NCBI GenBank assembly: GCA_963970005.1
Contig: CAXAMN010023684.1
Coordinates: 489,924-553,923, forward strand
Reading direction: 5' to 3'
Length of the DNA: 64,000 bases
DNA from: Durusdinium trenchii
Lineage: Eukaryota; Sar; Dinophyceae; Suessiales; Symbiodiniaceae
Below the pieces are notes generated by a model. The model had not been told where the DNA came from. It saw nothing but the letters and a program-made list of their open reading frames with translations, and did not search any database. A program made the position numbers and the translations under genes. Shown piece by piece: positions 31,138-40,741 of the stretch (position 1 is its first letter; the number at the start of each line of letters is the position of its first letter).

Positions 31138-33340
31138 AGGGACAAGGGTTGGCACCCAGATACAGACAAGCTCTCCGCCAAGCCCTAGCCACCCATCTTG
31201 GACAACACACGGGAGGCATCGCAGATGTGATCTATGACCAACAGCAGCACCGGTACATGGATCCAGCTGACCAGGTTGTCCTCCAGCATGTCCACACTCT
31301 CATCACCCACTGCCCACCAGAGCACATACCACATGTGGAGCGAGTCTGAGGAAACAGCAATACCCGTGGTACCATGTCAAAGGACCCATGGCCGCCACCC
31401 TGGCGTACCTCAATGAATGGGGCTGGCACGCCAACAGCCTCTATGAGTGGCATCGTCATGAGACAGCGTTCATGACAGAAGCCCATGTTGATCTCCGCCA
31501 ACCTTGGTGGCAGGTAGAAGAAGCCATACATGGCTGAGGCCAAACAACAGCGACAACACCGATTCGCCAGTAGGCGCAACCGCCAGTCCCTTGTGAGTGG
31601 CATCGACGGGACCACGGCCAAGAAAGCCAGCAAGCACTTTAGCAAAGCCCAAGCCACACACATCCGAACCTGGAACCAAGCAGCCATGAGGTTCAAAGAG
31701 GGTGCCAACACCAAGCTTTGCCCCTTGTGTCAGGTCCCGGCGACACCGAAGCACATAGTATGGATGTGCAAATGGCACCACCGCCAGAAGCACACACCCC
31801 TTCCGGTGCCATGGACCGAGAGGCTCCAAGACCCGCTAGAAGAGCCTTTGGTTGGATTCCACGTGAGCCCCACAACCACGCTTGGCCTGGAAGGCCATGG
31901 CTGCTGGCAATCCCTGGAGCCCCTGCCTCCAACCATGGCAGGGCTTGTCAGCGGTGGATGCCACTCCCACCTCTGGAGACACCCGAGCCCAGGCCTGAAT
32001 CTATGCCCTTTGCATCCATGGCTACTCATCACAGGCATGGCACGAGGTGCCCAATCCAAAGCCAGAGCCATCTTCCAAGGGCTCCTGACCTTAGCACAAT
32101 TCATCCAAACTCCCACGAGGGTGATTGTCCAGGTCTGCTCAGTCTGGGAGGCATGGACGAACCCGGGCAGGCGCAACGGCTTCCACGATCTCGCCCAGGG
32201 CCAGCCAGCGGAGTACTTCACTTTGATTACACCGCTGTACATCCACAAGAACCACAAGACCCCCGAGGCCCCAGGCAATGAACCTCATCTACGCCAACGC
32301 CAAAGGGATGCGGCCCTGGCAGCTTGGGAGAGGGCAACCCAAATCCACAATCCCGACAAAGAGGCCTGGCAACACATACTCGACCAGGACCACTACGAAA
32401 TTTACAAACATGCCGCAGAGAGACTGGCCAAAATCTATGAAGACAAGGAGCACTACCTGCACTCCAAACCAGGCCGGGCCGTTGCGCACAAGACAAAGCA
32501 ACGAAAGAAGGCCCTCATCGACCAGTGCAAACAGCCATGGCAGCAAGGCAAACACCAATGGAAACCCCACAGAAGCGGGTACCAATGCCACACATGTCAA
32601 ACCCGAGTGCATCAAGGTCTGACAGCTGCCATGATTGAAGAACGGCTGCAAGAAGACTGTGCCCAGCTGACGGCCCCAACCCCGGATCCTGATCTTCCCC
32701 AGGCCGAGCGGTTGGCAAGAAACCCACACGAGCCAGTCGAATCGCCTCCCTGCTCAAGCTGCAGCAGGAACATCCCATCACACCGGATGTTCACCGGCTT
32801 CAAGAGACAACGGGATACCCCAAGTGCAGCAAATGCAACCAAGCCATCCACAAGAGAGCCAATGAGGAACTCTTCAACCAGTTCCTAAACAGTACTCTCT
32901 CTGGCAGATTGGCAAGTCCATCGAATGCAAAGGCTGTGGACTCTCCGGCCACCTTGATGATCAAGACCGGCTGCAGAAAGAATGCAAGGGGCATAAACCA
33001 AACTCGCCCACTCTGGCCCAGTTCTTCAGCCAGGCCAGTCAGACCAGCCAAGGCAACCTGCACACCATGCCACCCAAGGAGGCAACCAGTGCATCGACGA
33101 CGGCTCCCCAAGAGGCAACAGGCCATGAAACCCAGCCAGCCTGTCACTCCCCAGAGCCGGCGCCAGCTGCTCACGCTGTTCTCTCTCCACCTGCGCCCAA
33201 GAAGCTGCGCTTCTCCACCGGGCATGAGCGCTCACCTGAACCTGACGATGGAAGCCCAGAAGGCGGAGAAGAAGAGGAGCCGCCGGAGTTTGACCCCATC
33301 CAGGTCGGAACCGCCAAAATGGCAACTCGTGCACCTTCAG
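31130..33340 (+). pseudogene. Degenerate C-terminal part of ORF2 (zinc finger, RNase H-like, zinc ribbons), copy 2
   Basis: Several frames carry homologues of copy 1: GVEGQGLAPRYRQALRQALA (about 31131), CPLCQVPATPKHIVWMCKWH (about 31720), the RNase H-like segment with RAIFQGLLTL, VQVCSVWEAW and APGNEPHLRQRQRDAAL (32060-32320), and ribbons CHTCQTRVH (about 32587), CSKCNQAIH (about 32825), CKGCGLSGH (about 32930). Frameshifts and stops separate them. The deviating RNase H residues match copy 1. Confidence 0.88.
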
Positions 33341-33458
33341 GAGAAAAAAATACGTACGTACGTACGCGCATACAAACATACAACCATACAAACAAGCAAA
33401 CAAGCAAACAAACAAACTAACGAACAAACAAACAAACAATACATGCATACATGCATGC
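33313..33458 (+). repeat. 3' hairpin, A-run and TACG/CAAA-type microsatellite ending copy 2
   Basis: GCCAAAATGGC (33313-33323) is the hairpin counterpart. A seven-A run (33344-33350) is followed by TACGTACG, then CATACAAA, AAGCAAAC, AAACAAAC and TACATGCATGC blocks to 33458. The repeat composition changes along the tail. Confidence 0.85.
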
Positions 33459-33760
33459 CATGGACAGTGCCAACTTCTCGCCACCAGCGCCAAACAAGCT
33501 GAAATTCTCAGCCACGGCATCACCTGACGGGACAGGCCCGAACCCGGCCTACTCCATCTCACCACAGGCCATGACACCCAGCCCGGAAGGTGAGGAAGAA
33601 ACAAGGGAGTCACCTGAGCCAGAGCTCGACCTCGAGAGTGGCACCCAGGATGATGAAGGCTTGGCCGGTCGACTTTTTCTGACCACCGCGAGCGCTGAGG
33701 CACAAGCCCCAGGAACAACCGCCAAATGGCATCGAGAGCTCCACCCTCCAGAAGAAAAAA
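33459..33760 (+). mobile_element. Retroelement copy 3, 3'-terminal fragment only
   Basis: About 300 bp. It encodes the Pro/Ser-rich acidic C-terminal tail (SPQAMTPSPEGEEETRESPE), comparable with QAMTPSRAAG in copy 1, and carries the hairpin GCCAAATGGC (33721-33730) and AAAAAA (33755-33760). Confidence 0.8.
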
Positions 33761-33912
33761 TGCATACATACATACATGCATACATGCATGCATGCATACA
33801 TGCATACATGCATACATGCATACATACATGCATACATGCATACATGCATACATGCATACATGCATGCATGCGTGCATACATACATACGTACATACATACA
33901 TACATACATACA
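33761..33912. repeat. TGCA/TACA microsatellite between copies 3 and 4
   Basis: About 150 bp of TACATGCA and TACA repeats joining the 3' end of copy 3 to the 5' end of copy 4. The Met/His/Tyr/Cys open frames over it on both strands are repeat artefacts. Confidence 0.95.
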
Positions 33913-34075
33913 TGGCTCAAGACACGAGTGCTCAAACCAGCAGCCCACGAAGACCGGTTAGTGCAACCCTCCCCTTGCGAACATTGCCGGCAGAACCAGG
34001 ACACGGCTTGCCCAAGGACTTTGTGTACGACCACGCATTCTTTGCTCACAATCCAGGCCTACTCCTCCCTCACTT

Positions 34076-34857
34076 TTGTCGAGATCTATGGTGCCTGGCA
34101 GTGTTCGCCTTGATCATCATCATTGGGCTCCTCGTCGGCTCTGGGGAGAACCTCACTTGAGCAAGTTCAAGCCGCTCAAACGAACCAAGATCCAACGAGA
34201 GGCCACTGACCTACTGGAAGGTAGTTGCCCTGGAACCTTTGCCGATATCCAGGAGAAGCTTCAAAGCCTGGCCATTGGCCCTATCAAGCCACCAGAGCCC
34301 GACTTGACTGAGATGCTCAAGACCCACATGGCCTCCCTTCCAACTCAGGTTCAAGAGGTGGTCACTCGCTTGACGGCGCCAGAGCCTATCACGGAGAAGG
34401 ATATCGCCATCAAACTCAAGGGGCAAGTTTCGGAGCTCAAGAACCTGTCCATCAAAAAGACACAACTCCAAGAACGACTGGACACCACCAAGGCCCAGTA
34501 CCAGACCTTGCTCAACGAGATGCAGGAGTTGCAACAAAAGCTCAATGCGGGCCAGAAAACCCTAAAGCAGACCTCCGAGGAGTGCACGCAGGCGGTCAAC
34601 AAAGACCCAGCGCCCTCCGAATTGGAGAACTCCATGGAGGTGGAACCTTTACCAGCAGCTTGGAGACATTTGTCTCCAATTTGGGTGTGTCCCTTTCGGA
34701 CGAACAAGAAACCCAGTTGCATGGTCTTCTCAAACGACCCAACGAGGACCTGAGCAAGCGCAGGAAAACGGAGACGCCTGGCAATCCACTTGCCCCAGGA
34801 CAGTGTGGGCAACGTGAGAGGAGACAGATTTTCGTTATTGGGGCTTTAAGTTCCTAA
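34076..34857 (+). pseudogene. ORF1 coiled-coil remnant, copy 4
   Basis: The frame from 34076 reads FKPLKRTKIQREATDLLE then LKGQVSELKNLSIKKTQLQE, the same coiled coil as in copy 1. A shift near 34640 moves the continuation FVSNLGVSLSDEQETQLHGL and KRPNEDLSKRRKTE into another frame. The N-terminal Cys cluster of copy 1 is not found here. Confidence 0.75.
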
Positions 34858-35206
34858 ATACGATTTTGACTCATGGGACGACAGCGACCCTTACACAACA
34901 CTGTCAGAAGCTCACCGAGTTGACCTTTGTCACTCGGCTGGCTCTGAGCAAACACTTTTGGTTGGGTAAGTGTCAGTTGCAGGGGAACAGCAACAGCTTA
35001 GCGCCATCTGCCATGACACACACATTCCGGGTGACTGTGTTGCAGGGGATTTGCAACACCTTTCAAGCACATGTCTTTCAGCAAGTCACACACACACATG
35101 ATGGCAAATTTTGGCAGACCGGCTGCGCCCAAGTCACATGGTCGTGATCCGCGCTTGCAAGTGAAGGGAGCTGTTTTTTCCTCTACTTCACCTTCAAGTT
35201 TCGACG

Positions 35207-35954
35207 ATGGTGCAGCTTCCTCTTTATGACCATGCCACCACGACAGACCTGCTCACGCAGAATCTGACGATGATAGTTGGCAACCCAAGCCCACGTTGCT
35301 ACGCTGCTACGCCAATGCACCCTGGCGTGCGTTCACGTGGCTCTGTGCATTCCTCCAGGAGCACAATATCCAGCCTTGGGGGGTCATCAGAGAAGCAGTT
35401 CAGGAGAGCATCGAAACTATTGAACCGGTGGACCTGCTCAAACTCCCAGGGCTCCAAAAGCTGTGGCAGCGGCGTGATCTCAATGTCCAAGGCGACGCTG
35501 GCCACTTCGTCAACGCTCTCTGGTTGACCACTCGATCCAAATGCCAACCCACATCGACTACCCGGACGCATATCGTGACGAAGTTATTTTTCCAGAACTC
35601 ATCAACGCTTGGCGCAATGAAGGCCTAGGGCAATACTTCATGGATGAGAAAAAGGCATCAAACGAGACACGGACTTGGGGAACCGTCGCCAAGCATCAAA
35701 GGGCACTCAATCCACATGGACCCTTCACCGTGCCCTGCTCCTTGGACGGTTTCAGCCGACGGAAGGAAGAATACATCCCCGTGGCCCTGGTCTGTCATCA
35801 TGGTCCCAACCATTTCTCGGGCCACTACTACACAATTTTGGTGTATCGGGGTCTACTTTGGTCAGCGGATGACGGGCGACACCCCGGTCATTGCATCCAA
35901 ACCTCCGTTTTCCGCACACCCAGAGAGATTGCATGGGATCTCACCTCAAAGTAG
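35207..35954 (+). pseudogene. USP-like protease domain remnant, copy 4
   Basis: The Cys box begins IVGNPSPRCYA and is split by a 7-bp tandem duplication (TGCTACG twice, about 35293-35306); after it the other frame reads YANAPWRAFTWLCAFLQEHN. A further change near 35520 removes about 30 residues. The last frame (35541-35954) keeps an intact His box, VCHHGPNHFSGHYYTILVYR with LLWSADDGRHP, ending at TAG 35952-35954. This copy shows the Cys-box N and C, GHY and DD features better at its C-terminal end than copy 1. Confidence 0.8.
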
Positions 35955-35978
35955 CGAGCAAGACATGCGCAAGACACC

Positions 35979-36230
35979 ATGAGGCTCCATTTCGTCAACG
36001 TCGCCAGCGTGGGCAAACAGGTGGTTGAATGGTACTGGGCAAGGGACAGCGAGCTGTATGGTGACGTGCAAACACTGCGGAGTAGCCGTCCTGACCGACA
36101 AGGAGAACAGACTGATCCTCATGCAGGCACTGAAGAAAGAGGGCAAACTCCGGTCAAAACTAGCCCAGGGCTGCGCACCTACTTTCCCACACAGCTGTCA
36201 CGGAGCACCGCTTCCGGTGTTGCCCTGAGA
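35979..36230 (+). pseudogene. Endonuclease start fused by deletion to the third zinc ribbon, copy 4
   Basis: MRLHFVNVASVGKQVVEWYW (35979-36038) aligns with NITNFGRQVTDWYW at the start of the copy 1 endonuclease. Within about 20 bp the sequence becomes VTCKHCGVAVLTDKENRLIL and KEGKLRSKLAQGCAPTF, which aligns with CTSCGLQLHLDSNRRVI of copy 1, in a different frame. Confidence 0.75.
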
Positions 36231-36489
36231 CCTGAGAGCGAAGAGGAACCGCTTTCCTCTTTCCAGTTGAGCAGCATCCCCAGCCCAAGTCAGGATGTGG
36301 CACTTCATGCGCTGCTGCTGAACCATGCAGTTGGCACCGTTGCCACCGAGCCTCATCATCCATGCAGGAGGCGCTCACACTTATGTGTACTGAGCGCAAG
36401 GAGCTACGCTGTGGCACCGGCTCGAGACCATCTGCCAAAGCAGCTGATGAAATACCCTCAACAGTATGGCCAACAGCCACAAGACTCGA

Positions 36490-36608
36490 GGCCAAATGGC
36501 CCTGCAACAAGCGGAAGAAAAGACACCCTAAAGGAACAAATACATACATACATCCATGCATACATACATCCAGGCATACGTACATACATACATACATACA
36601 TACAGACA
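36490..36608 (+). repeat. 3' hairpin, A-run and TACA microsatellite ending copy 4
   Basis: GGCCAAATGGCC (36490-36501), then AAA at 36538-36540 and TACATACA repeats with TCCATGCA and TCCAGGCA variants to 36608. No further copy of the element starts after this one. Confidence 0.85.
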
Positions 36609-36807
36609 GATATTATGAATTGGGAACAACTCCAGCAGCCAACGCCCCACTCTCTACACGGCCTCGTTTTTTTCTCAGCCAGCGTGGCCTATCGACCTCG
36701 AATGCGCGGTGCCCTTCACCTGATGAATGGCTCAAGACCAATGGCCTCGCCCCTCATGCGAGAATCGTCATACGTCTCCTGTGTGCACAGGTGTTCTATA
36801 AGTTAAG

Positions 36808-36950
36808 GTTCCCTAAAACATCTAGGAACCAAATCATTAGTAAATTAGTGCGAACGTGGTAGCTACTTAAGCTACTAGCGACTCCCTAGCTACCATTATA
36901 GCTGCTACCTACCTCTTCACCTCTACACTTTGCTGCCTACCCGGGCTTAA
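36808..36950. repeat. Dispersed repeat family R1, copy a
   Basis: It begins GGTTCCCTAAAACATCTAGG then AACCAAATCATTAGT, followed by CTAG/TAGC-rich sequence. Two relatives in the window (37887-38040, 61355-61500) share the leading block and a GCGTCC-CTAGCTA-like tail. Possibly a SINE- or MITE-like repeat; no internal promoter boxes were identified. Confidence 0.7.
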
Positions 36951-37886
36951 AGAAGTAAAAAATAACAATACAAAAATACAAATTCTTTCACATGATGCCC
37001 AAATGGACGGGCTTTGAGGGGCGGGACGATTCGCAAGTCGGTGTGGCAGCTGGAACGGTTTTTGTCCGAGGCTTGCCACGAAGCTGTTGCCACACTCAAG
37101 AGGCAGTGCGGTGAAGAGGCAAGAACCAGCCAATGCTGCAGCTAATCTTTTGTTGTGCTGGCAGTTCGACGCGCACTTGCACTTTTGTTCTACTTGTACT
37201 TCTGGCTTTGTAGGCTTTGCCTCGGTACGAAGCGCTGCTCAAGGAGGGTTTGTTGGGTTCCTGACAGACTTACACTTACACGTTTCTGCAGTCTGCAATG
37301 ACACAGCAACTCTTCGGGTCGAGCCGGATGTACCCAAGTAGGCTTTGAAAGGAGAGAAAAGCTCTCTGGAGAAAAGCTTGAACAGCTTGTATTTTCCAAA
37401 AGACTTGGCTTAGGTCTGCCACCAGAGCGCTTGGCGCCAGGTTGCTTTGATGGTATCAAAAATCAAGACTAGCTTTGTTGCTTTGAATAGCTTGAAATCG
37501 AAGCCTGTCGCTTGCCTGCCGTGCCAGCTTTGTGAAGTCACTCTGGCAGGGATCTTCGCTGGCCCAGACCCATTGTGATGATGAAGCTTTGGACCTATAG
37601 ACATGATGACGGCATCTACTTCCGGAATGACACCAGAATTTGCGTTCTTTTTTATTGGTCTTGCACAGTAATCCCACCGATTCTGCGAGGCCTGAGTCAG
37701 CTGACTTATCAATGCCTCCAGGCAGCCACGCCTCAGATTCGACTTCGAAGAACATTCGCTTGGAGAAAAGTATCATGCTATTCATGCTAGCACTTCAGGT
37801 GCAGCTTTGTCTTTCAAGTCTTGCGAGGCAAGGCTAGGTTAGCTCTTCTTTGTGGTCCGACGGCAGCGTTGGGTGGCCCAGTGATG
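36951..37886. other. No supported gene between R1 copies a and b
   Basis: Open frames of 60-109 codons exist on both strands (for example - 37456-37785) but none has a domain, splice context or strand bias that would support a gene. Confidence 0.4.
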
Positions 37887-38040
37887 TTTAGTCATGAAGT
37901 GTCCCTAAAAATATTCTAGGAACCAAATGATTAGTGAGTGAGCTATCCTGCGTCCTAGCTAGAAGCTAACTCGTAGCTAGGAGCGTTGTCCCTTACTTTA
38001 TTGTATAACTAGGCGCCTACTTATTTAAGTAGGGAGGCGT
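37887..38040. repeat. Dispersed repeat family R1, copy b
   Basis: TCCCTAAAAATATTCTAGGA then ACCAAATGATTAGT, followed by GTGAGCTATCCTGCGTCC and CTAGCTAGAAGC. Same family and orientation as 36808 and 61355. Confidence 0.7.
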
Positions 38041-39117
38041 GGCCTAGGGGTAAAAACAAGTTAAAACAACCTTCCTGGCTTCACTACTTTAGACTTTATT
38101 CTACTTGCTCTTGCGGCTCTTGCGATTCATTTTTCTGTAGGCTAAGTGCCAACCAGCTGTCACAGAGCGCTGCAAAGCTCGGCGTGCGGCCAAAGGCCTG
38201 ACATGAGATGTAGGCAAATTATGTTTCTTCCCACCTACCATGCAAGCTACGAACTTCGCTTTGGCAGCGAACAAGCCACAAGGAGCTTTGGTGTTCCTTC
38301 TTCATGACAACTGCTGCTGGTGCTGCTTTAAAGAGATGATCAAGCCAATTCCAAACCCAAGCAACAAGTCGCACACATGGAGCAAGACTCAAACCGAAGA
38401 TCGCTGCAGACAAAGCAACGCAACGCGAGAGTCTAGCGTCTATGCATTCGAGCCACAAAAGCCACGAGGCAGGACACTTTTTCACGAAAAGGCTCAACAT
38501 GGACATGGCATATTATTAGCTTGAAGCATCCAATAAGACCTCGAACTACTAGGATAGAAGCAGCACGGTGTTTCACACAATTGTAAGGCAAGAAGGCTCG
38601 CAGACATGCATTCGCGTCGTGTAGCATTAATGTTCACAAAATTTTGCAAAATGTAGTTTTGTGTAAGAATATACTTATACATGTAAAGATAGGACTCAAC
38701 ATAGTTGACTATAGTACTCTATATATATAATATACCCCCCAGTACTTACCTCTCATGGCACATGCTCATTTGTAGGACATGTATTTGCTACACTTGTTTT
38801 GATCAGTTGTTTTTCTGGATTTCTTGGTGACCTTGTTTACACATGAACTTGCTAATCCTATAAAGAAAAGCCCAAGACGATACAGATAAGACATATAAAA
38901 CAGAACCTAGGATTTTCTTGGACACCCTAGGGCTTCCTGGAGCCAAGAACCAAGAATCAATATGTTCCCGAAGGCTTTCTGTGCAATGTTGGTTCTTGAT
39001 GCCAGGAACATCCTAAAAATATTCCAAAAAATCCTAGGATTTTCTATTACCTTCTTCGGTCCAAATCGATTTTCAATACTTCTTTGATTGTTTTGAAGTC
39101 TAATTTTCACCTATATA
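38041..39117. other. Mostly noncoding; one weak open frame
   Basis: An ATG frame at 38240-38524 on + (94 codons) has ordinary composition but no recognisable feature, and a similar-length frame overlaps it on -. From 38530 the sequence becomes AT-rich without coding signs. Confidence 0.4.
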
Positions 39118-39130
39118 TTATATATATATA

Positions 39131-39365
39131 TATATCACGAAAGCCAGCCGATAGGCTAGGCTGAAGTTGGGTTGGGCGAACGAAGTGAGTAAAGGGGGTG
39201 TGGGGGCGGGGGTCAAGAGCCTGGTGGGGGAGAGCGAAGAAAAGAGGTGGCCAGGAGGTAGTGAACATGAGTGGTTTTTTGGGTGCTGTGATGCAAGTGA
39301 TGTAATTGACGGCGAGTAGTGCCTCATCAGCATCATGAGCGGCTCAGGAGGCAATGTAAACCGTC
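39131..39365. repeat. Dispersed repeat family R2, copy a
   Basis: After a (TA)n stretch it reads ACGAAAGCCAGCCGATAGGC, later GAACGAAGTGAGTAAAGGGG and GTGTGGGGGCGGGG, and ends in GATGCAAGTGATG and GGCGAGTAGTGCCTCATCAG. A second copy lies at 40493-40690 in the same orientation, also preceded by AT-rich repeats. Confidence 0.75.
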
Positions 39366-39504
39366 TTCAACCAGGGGTGGGAGTTCATGTCGATGATAAG
39401 ATCGAGGGGACAACGGGACGCGAAAAGTGGTTGGAGCTGTTCCAGGAAAGGGAGATGTGCATCTCTGGTAGCCATTGAACTAGTGTTCGTAGGCGTGAAA
39501 GGGG

Positions 39505-39532
39505 TGTGCGTGTGTGTGTGTGTGTGTGTGTC
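39505..39532. repeat. (GT)n microsatellite
   Basis: GTGTGCGTGTGT run. Simple repeat. Confidence 0.95.
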
Positions 39533-39650
39533 TCTTAAGACATTGTATGATCTGTGAGGGCAGGAGAGGGAACAGAATGCTGTGGGGAAGGTGGATGAAA
39601 GGCATAGCGGAGGAGGGCGGGTAGGAAGCAAGAAATCTTGGAGTTGCTTG

Positions 39651-39853
39651 GGGGTGCCCTTTTTTTAATGGTGAAGACGCCTGTCAACAATACGCAAAAG
39701 GGCACCCCATATGGGGTGCGAGTTCATGTAATGATGCGGAGGGCAGGGGAGAGAACAGAATGCAGCGGGCAAGCTTTGAATTGCTTGGGGGTGCCCTTTC
39801 TTAACGGTGAAGAGGCCTAGTAGCCAGACTCAAAAGGGCACCCCATATATGGG
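39651..39853. repeat. Two tandem hairpin units with GGGTGCCCTTT / AAAGGGCACCC arms
   Basis: Unit 1: GGGGTGCCCTTTT (39651-39664) pairs with AAAAGGGCACCCC (39696-39708) across about 31 nt, followed by the palindrome CCCCATATGGGG (39705-39716). Unit 2: GGGGGTGCCCTTT (39787-39799) pairs with AAAAGGGCACCCC (39832-39844), followed by CCCCATATATGGGG. The spacer also repeats (AACGGTGAAG..CC). A foldback element duplicated in tandem is likely. Confidence 0.8.
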
Positions 39854-40319
39854 GCGGGAGTTCATGTGGATGAGACAGGCACAGCGGAGAAGGGCGCCCC
39901 ATATGGAGTGGGAGGCGTAGCGGGGGGATGTGATAGGAAAAGAGGCGGGGAGCTCACCAGGGATCTCGCATTCACTCACCATGACCATATTGATATGTAT
40001 CTTTAACGGTGGCTGGCTTTCGTCCCCTCCCTTCTCAGGTGTGTCGAATATTTATAAGCTTTTAAACATTATATATATATATATATTCTATTTTTGTATA
40101 CCAGGTATGACAAGCATTCACAAAACACGACGATGGCCAGCAAATACAAAATCAGCAAAAAACACTGTAAAGCACGATGCTTTCATAGAAAAGGTAGGTA
40201 TTCGTGGCGGGGGGTACCGTTGTGGTACTCAAGTCGAGGATTGTAATAGAAGAGATAGCTCAGAGTGAAGCCTGCAGAAGAGGGCCCTTTTTCAGAAGAG
40301 GGATGTCAATGGACGATAT

Positions 40320-40492
40320 ATAGAAAGTAAAAATATTATGTAGATATATTAATATAATATGTCGCATATCTATCTATCTATCTATCTATCTATATATATA
40401 TATATTAAAATAATATGTCACATACTATATATACATTATGTAATATGTCACATATTATACAGTACATATAATATCAATACTCTATAAATATT
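40320..40492. repeat. AT-rich microsatellite block with (TATC)n and (TA)n
   Basis: TATCTATC repeats at about 40366-40392, followed by TATATA and repeated TATGTCACATA words up to R2 copy b. Confidence 0.9.
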
Positions 40493-40690
40493 ACGAAAGC
40501 CAGCCGATAGGCTAGGCTTGAGCTCTTAGACCGAACGAAGTGAGTAAAGGGGGTGTGGGGGTGGGGAGAGTGCTCCAAAGCGAGGGTCAGAAAAGCAGTG
40601 AAAATGGGGTCTGGTGATGCGAGTGATGCAATGGACGCCGAGTAGTGCACCATTAGCATCACGAAGGGCTGTGGAGGCCATGTGGACAAT
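40493..40690. repeat. Dispersed repeat family R2, copy b
   Basis: TACGAAAGCCAGCCGATAGG, GAACGAAGTGAGTAAAGGGG, GATGCGAGTGATGCAATGGA and CGCCGAGTAGTGCACCATTA match copy a at 39131-39365 with scattered substitutions; the middle part is shorter. Confidence 0.75.
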
Positions 40691-40741
40691 GGGCATTGAG
40701 CACTGGAGTGGAGACAGGCACCCATGTACAGAGCAACCATC

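Larger units (their letters stand above)
30527..33350 (+). mobile_element. Retroelement copy 2, 5'-truncated within the RT domain
   Basis: The copy begins just upstream of RT motif A and continues to an A-run at 33344-33350. It is clearly related to, but diverged from, copy 1 (for example GITVLLDMSTFYDTIDL against GVTVLMDLSTFYDTIRL). Truncation from the 5' end with a conserved 3' end is the usual result of target-primed reverse transcription. Confidence 0.9.
33913..36540 (+). mobile_element. Retroelement copy 4, with 5' end but internally deleted
   Basis: The copy starts with TGGCTCAAG (33913-33921) right after the microsatellite, like copy 1. It carries the ORF1 coiled coil, the USP-like domain and the first residues of the endonuclease, then jumps directly to the third zinc ribbon near 36051-36060 and finishes with the standard 3' end. 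EN, RT and RNase H-like regions are missing, so it is non-autonomous. Confidence 0.82.

Noticed and set aside
30602..31219. 205-codon open frame on the minus strand
   Set aside because: Antisense shadow of the copy 2 reverse transcriptase.
33761..33912. Open frames of Met/His/Tyr/Cys/Ile on both strands
   Set aside because: Translations of the TACA/TGCA microsatellite; no composition or context of a gene.
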